NCBI GenBank assembly: GCA_964572225.1
Contig: CAZNFR010000112.1
Span: 1 to 8,985 of the forward strand
Direction: 5' to 3'
Length of the DNA: 8,985 nt
Source of the DNA: CAZNFR01 sp964572225
Lineage (GTDB): Bacteria; Bacteroidota; Bacteroidia; Bacteroidales; GCA-2748055
Shown: positions 6,911 through 8,985 of the stretch, piece after piece
How the letters are laid out: each line of letters begins with the position of its first letter
How positions within the stretch are numbered: position 1 is the first letter of the stretch
Made by a program: the position numbers and the translations under genes
Notes under the pieces: generated by a model
The model's database searches: none
The model's input: the letters and a program-made list of their open reading frames with translations, nothing else
What the model was told of the DNA's origin: nothing

Positions 6911-7735
6911 TTATTCCAGCAAATGAACAAATCCAGATTCATAGATCTCTTCATCGCCCGAAACCTGCCGTATAACAAAATAGTAAACCCCGGGTTTGAC
7001 CTTACTTCCTGAAAAGGATCTGCCGTCCCATTCGATCAGGGGTGACTCAGAGCGGTACACCAAAAGACCAGATCTTGCATAAATACTTAATTCAAAAACA
7101 TCCACCCCATTGGAGTTAACCCTAAAAAAATCATTTTTCCCATCTTCATTCGGGGTAAATACATTGGGTATCCTAAAAAGGTCTCTGGCCCGGACAATCT
7201 GTGATACAGAATTAGAGCAACCCGTTTCGGACTCGACACTGAGTATCACAGTGTAGTCTCCTTTTTCTTCGAAGGTATGATAAACCGGACTGCCGGTCCC
7301 TCCGTTTCCATCCCCGAAATCCCAGGTATAAGCATAGATGAGGCTGTCTGGCTCCTGACCTGGTGCAGTAAACAGAAAGGAATATGATCCTGCTTCCAGA
7401 GAATCTCTGTAAGCAAATACCGCATTGGGAGAGGGGTATACCAGGACCGGGGTATTCAGATTAAGAGTAAGACCATTAGACAAGAGAACACTAACATTGA
7501 AAATTCCGGAGGAATCGTACAAGTGATTAGTGTTGGATGCCCCGCTGCTGGTCGATCCTTCTCCATAATTCCATTGTGAAACCGAGATTCCATCATTTTC
7601 AGGATCCGGAGCAATGGAGAAACTAACCCGAAGGCTGTCACAACCACTCAGAGTATCAGCGGAGATAGCATATTGAGCTGCCGTCTGCCAATGAAATGAA
7701 CAAAAAAATACTGCAATGATGCTGAAACTCTTCAT
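6911..7735 (-). CDS. Secreted PKD-repeat protein with type IX (gliding-motility-type) C-terminal sorting domain
   Basis: Predicted exported or cell-surface protein of 274 residues with no recognisable catalytic domain. A Sec signal peptide covers 1-20, with likely cleavage after TAA before Q21. A first, degenerate PKD-like domain spans about 25-100, with WNYGEG (55-60) where WDFGDG is typical. A second PKD domain spans about 101-183 with canonical WDFGDG at 138-143 and VYHTFEEKGDYTV at 151-163. From 188 to the end is the sorting-domain pattern seen in Bacteroidota: IPNVFTPNEDGKNDFF (189-204), LSIYARSGLLVY (216-227), WDGRSFSG (236-243) and PGVYYFVI (248-255). This type-B CTD is known to direct passage through the type IX secretion system. 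It lies 45 nt after the AI-2E-family gene and could share its transcript. Two PKD domains suggest binding or adhesion, but the actual role is unknown. The start is ATG at 7735, at the signal peptide. Confidence 0.85.
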   Translation of the reverse strand: MKSFSIIAVFFCSFHWQTAAQYAISADTLSGCDSLRVSFSIAPDPENDGISVSQWNYGEGSTSSGASNTNHLYDSSGIFNVSVLLSNGLTLNLNTPVLVYPSPNAVFAYRDSLEAGSYSFLFTAPGQEPDSLIYAYTWDFGDGNGGTGSPVYHTFEEKGDYTVILSVESETGCSNSVSQIVRARDLFRIPNVFTPNEDGKNDFFRVNSNGVDVFELSIYARSGLLVYRSESPLIEWDGRSFSGSKVKPGVYYFVIRQVSGDEEIYESGFVHLLE

Positions 7736-7780
7736 TCAGTCAAATATTCCTGTAAAGATATGTATTAGCGGAATAAAGCC

Positions 7781-8881
7781 TTAAATCTTTTCAGTCAATT
7801 TTTTCACAACCCTGAAATTATAGAAAAATTCCTTCGCGAAAACTCTGATGATTGTATACGTGGGAATTGCGATGACCATACCGATTACACCACCTATGCT
7901 TGCTGCAATCATAATTACCAGAAAAATTTCAAGTGGATGAGCGTTTACACTATTTGAGAAGATCAGGGGTTGAAAAAGGATATTGTCAATAACCTGAACA
8001 ATCAAAAAAACTGCGAGCATGGAACCGGTAAGTATGAGCAGGGAATTAAAATCCATATTTATATTAAACGCGATTCCCAGAAGTATACCAAGAGTGGTAC
8101 CAATCAGCGGGCCCAGATAGGGAACCACGTTGAGGATGGCTGCAGTCAGAGCCATTAGCAGAGCCTTTTTGAAGTCAAGTCCGACTATACTTAGCCCAAT
8201 GGTATCCAGGATCAGTATGCCTGAAATTTGCAGCAGGATCCCGATTATATATCTGGAAAGAAGGTGTTTTATTGATTTGAGGGCATGACGAATATTCTTT
8301 TCATGCTTCTGTGGAGACAAAAGTACAATTGCCTCGCTTATGAGATTTTGTTCTTTAAGAAGGAAGAATGCTATAAATGAAATGGAAAAAATCGCAACAA
8401 AAATGTCTCCCAGGATTCCGGCCACAGATCCGAAAAGTCCGGAAACAAAAGAGAAGCTGAGAAATCCTGAGATTCTCTCTCTAAGATATTCCTGAAAGGT
8501 TTGTTCTGACTCTCCTCCCAAATTGAATTCCTCGTAGATGTCTTCAACCTGCATAAGGGGTTTTTCCAGGCTCTCCAGAATGGTATCCACATCGATCTGG
8601 GAGAGTTCATTGGCCTCAGAAGCTATTATGGGAATAAAAATCCTGAAAAACCCAATGAAAATCACCCATAAAAAAATAAGGGTAAATAAGGCTCTGATTG
8701 AAACCGGAATCCTGAAGCGGCCGACTTCGATCTTACCTAAAAGTTCCACCAGAGGTGATCCGATCAGGCTCAGCACAGCTGCCACAACAATGTAGGCCAC
8801 AATGCTGCTGAAATACCATAACAAAAATCCAATGAACACGATGGTCAGACCAATGATTATATATCTGGTGTTTGCGGACAT
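7781..8881 (-). CDS. AI-2E/PerM-family membrane permease
   Basis: Inner-membrane protein of the AI-2E transporter (PerM/YdiK/TqsA) family, 366 residues, the usual length. Family members have been linked to autoinducer-2 export or to Na+(Li+)/H+ antiport; the substrate here cannot be read from sequence. Hydrophobic segments lie near 8-24, 26-44, 62-86, 140-175, 212-236, 240-272, 281-305 and 316-345. A soluble, acidic stretch lies around 88-135, as in other members. Family landmarks are NVVPYLGPLIG at 251-261 and, in the C-terminal region, DNILFQPLIFSNSV (299-312), HPLEIFLVI (315-323) and a Gly-rich GGVIGMVIAIP (330-340). The start is ATG at 8881, immediately before the first hydrophobic segment. 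No Shine-Dalgarno sequence is visible, but a TAnnTTTG element lies about 40 nt upstream. The gene looks intact. Its link to the neighbouring respiratory genes appears positional only. Confidence 0.9.
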   Translation of the reverse strand: MSANTRYIIIGLTIVFIGFLLWYFSSIVAYIVVAAVLSLIGSPLVELLGKIEVGRFRIPVSIRALFTLIFLWVIFIGFFRIFIPIIASEANELSQIDVDTILESLEKPLMQVEDIYEEFNLGGESEQTFQEYLRERISGFLSFSFVSGLFGSVAGILGDIFVAIFSISFIAFFLLKEQNLISEAIVLLSPQKHEKNIRHALKSIKHLLSRYIIGILLQISGILILDTIGLSIVGLDFKKALLMALTAAILNVVPYLGPLIGTTLGILLGIAFNINMDFNSLLILTGSMLAVFLIVQVIDNILFQPLIFSNSVNAHPLEIFLVIMIAASIGGVIGMVIAIPTYTIIRVFAKEFFYNFRVVKKLTEKI

Positions 8882-8918
8882 GTGGCAAATCTAATGCTTA
8901 TTCTTCTATGCTAAAATT

Positions 8919-8926
8919 CAAAAATA
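8919..8926 (-). promoter_or_regulatory. Candidate -7 promoter element for the AI-2E-family gene
   Basis: The minus strand reads TATTTTTG, matching TAnnTTTG, 37 nt before the ATG at 8881. This would give a leader of roughly 30 nt. I found no TTTG at the expected -33 position, and the region is AT-rich, so a chance match is quite possible. It sits in the divergent gap between this gene and a possible plus-strand gene. Confidence 0.35.
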
Positions 8927-8933
8927 AAAATAT

Positions 8934-8985
8934 ATGAGTGTCGGTAATCATAAACATTTTGATTATATTGATGGAAATATTTTGC
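8934..8985 (+). CDS. Possible 5' end of a divergent gene, cut off by the window edge
   Basis: An ATG at 8934 opens a frame that runs uninterrupted to the window end, giving 17 residues: MSVGNHKHFDYIDGNIL. The segment HFDYIDG resembles the start of acyltransferase-3 (OafA-type) membrane proteins, which often begin with a similar phrase before their first helix. Here the usual LR after DG is replaced by NI, so the resemblance is weak. The upstream sequence is very AT-rich, as expected for a divergent promoter region, but no Shine-Dalgarno sequence is seen. Seventeen codons cannot establish a gene, and the family suggestion is a guess from a short motif. Confidence 0.35.
   Translation, partial: MSVGNHKHFDYIDGNIL

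Noticed and set aside
7736..7780. Promoter for the PKD/sorting-domain gene in the 45-nt gap
   Set aside because: The best match, AATATTTG, has one mismatch to TAnnTTTG and sits about 6 nt before the ATG, leaving almost no leader. Co-transcription with the upstream permease gene is simpler.
1..8985. tRNA or rRNA genes, CRISPR arrays, insertion sequences, phage genes or defence systems
   Set aside because: None was seen on reading both strands: no regularly spaced repeats, transposase motifs or RNA-gene signatures, and the gaps between genes are all short.

Overview
The window reads as ordinary chromosomal DNA of a member of the Bacteroidota. The evidence is a gliding-motility-type C-terminal sorting domain (type IX secretion) on one gene, a 'Tat-variant' molybdopterin-oxidoreductase-like ActB with its long N-terminal extension, TAnnTTTG-type promoter elements, and mostly weak or absent Shine-Dalgarno sequences. 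Base composition is moderately AT-rich and coding density is high. No stretch of more than about 155 bases lacks a gene. All seven complete genes lie on the minus strand, so the transcriptional order runs from high to low coordinates.

Right part (about 8985 to 6911): a possible divergent plus-strand gene is just starting at the right edge. Next come a complete AI-2E/PerM-family membrane permease (8881-7781) and, 45 nt downstream, a small secreted protein with two PKD-like domains and a C-terminal sorting domain (7735-6911). A candidate terminator follows it (6862-6833), immediately abutted by a candidate promoter element (6831-6824).

Left part (6757 to 2): five consecutive genes encode alternative complex III (ACIII), the quinol:cytochrome c oxidoreductase that does the job of the bc1 complex in many Bacteroidota. 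In order they are actA (multiheme cytochrome c), actB (molybdopterin-oxidoreductase-like domain fused to an iron-sulfur ferredoxin domain), actC (NrfD/PsrC-like quinol-binding membrane protein), actD (DUF3341 membrane protein) and actE (monoheme cytochrome c lipoprotein). Spacings are 88, 12 and 18 nt, then a 4-nt overlap, which fits one operon. actF and often cytochrome oxidase genes normally follow but would lie beyond the left edge. Working model: ActC oxidises menaquinol, electrons pass through the Fe-S clusters of ActB to the hemes of ActA and ActE, and then to a terminal oxidase.

I found no previously undescribed system. The points most worth a second look are the sixth heme site at the N-terminus of ActA, with no obvious distal Met; the back-to-back terminator and promoter that argue against the longer TTG start of actA; and the truncated divergent reading frame at the right edge.
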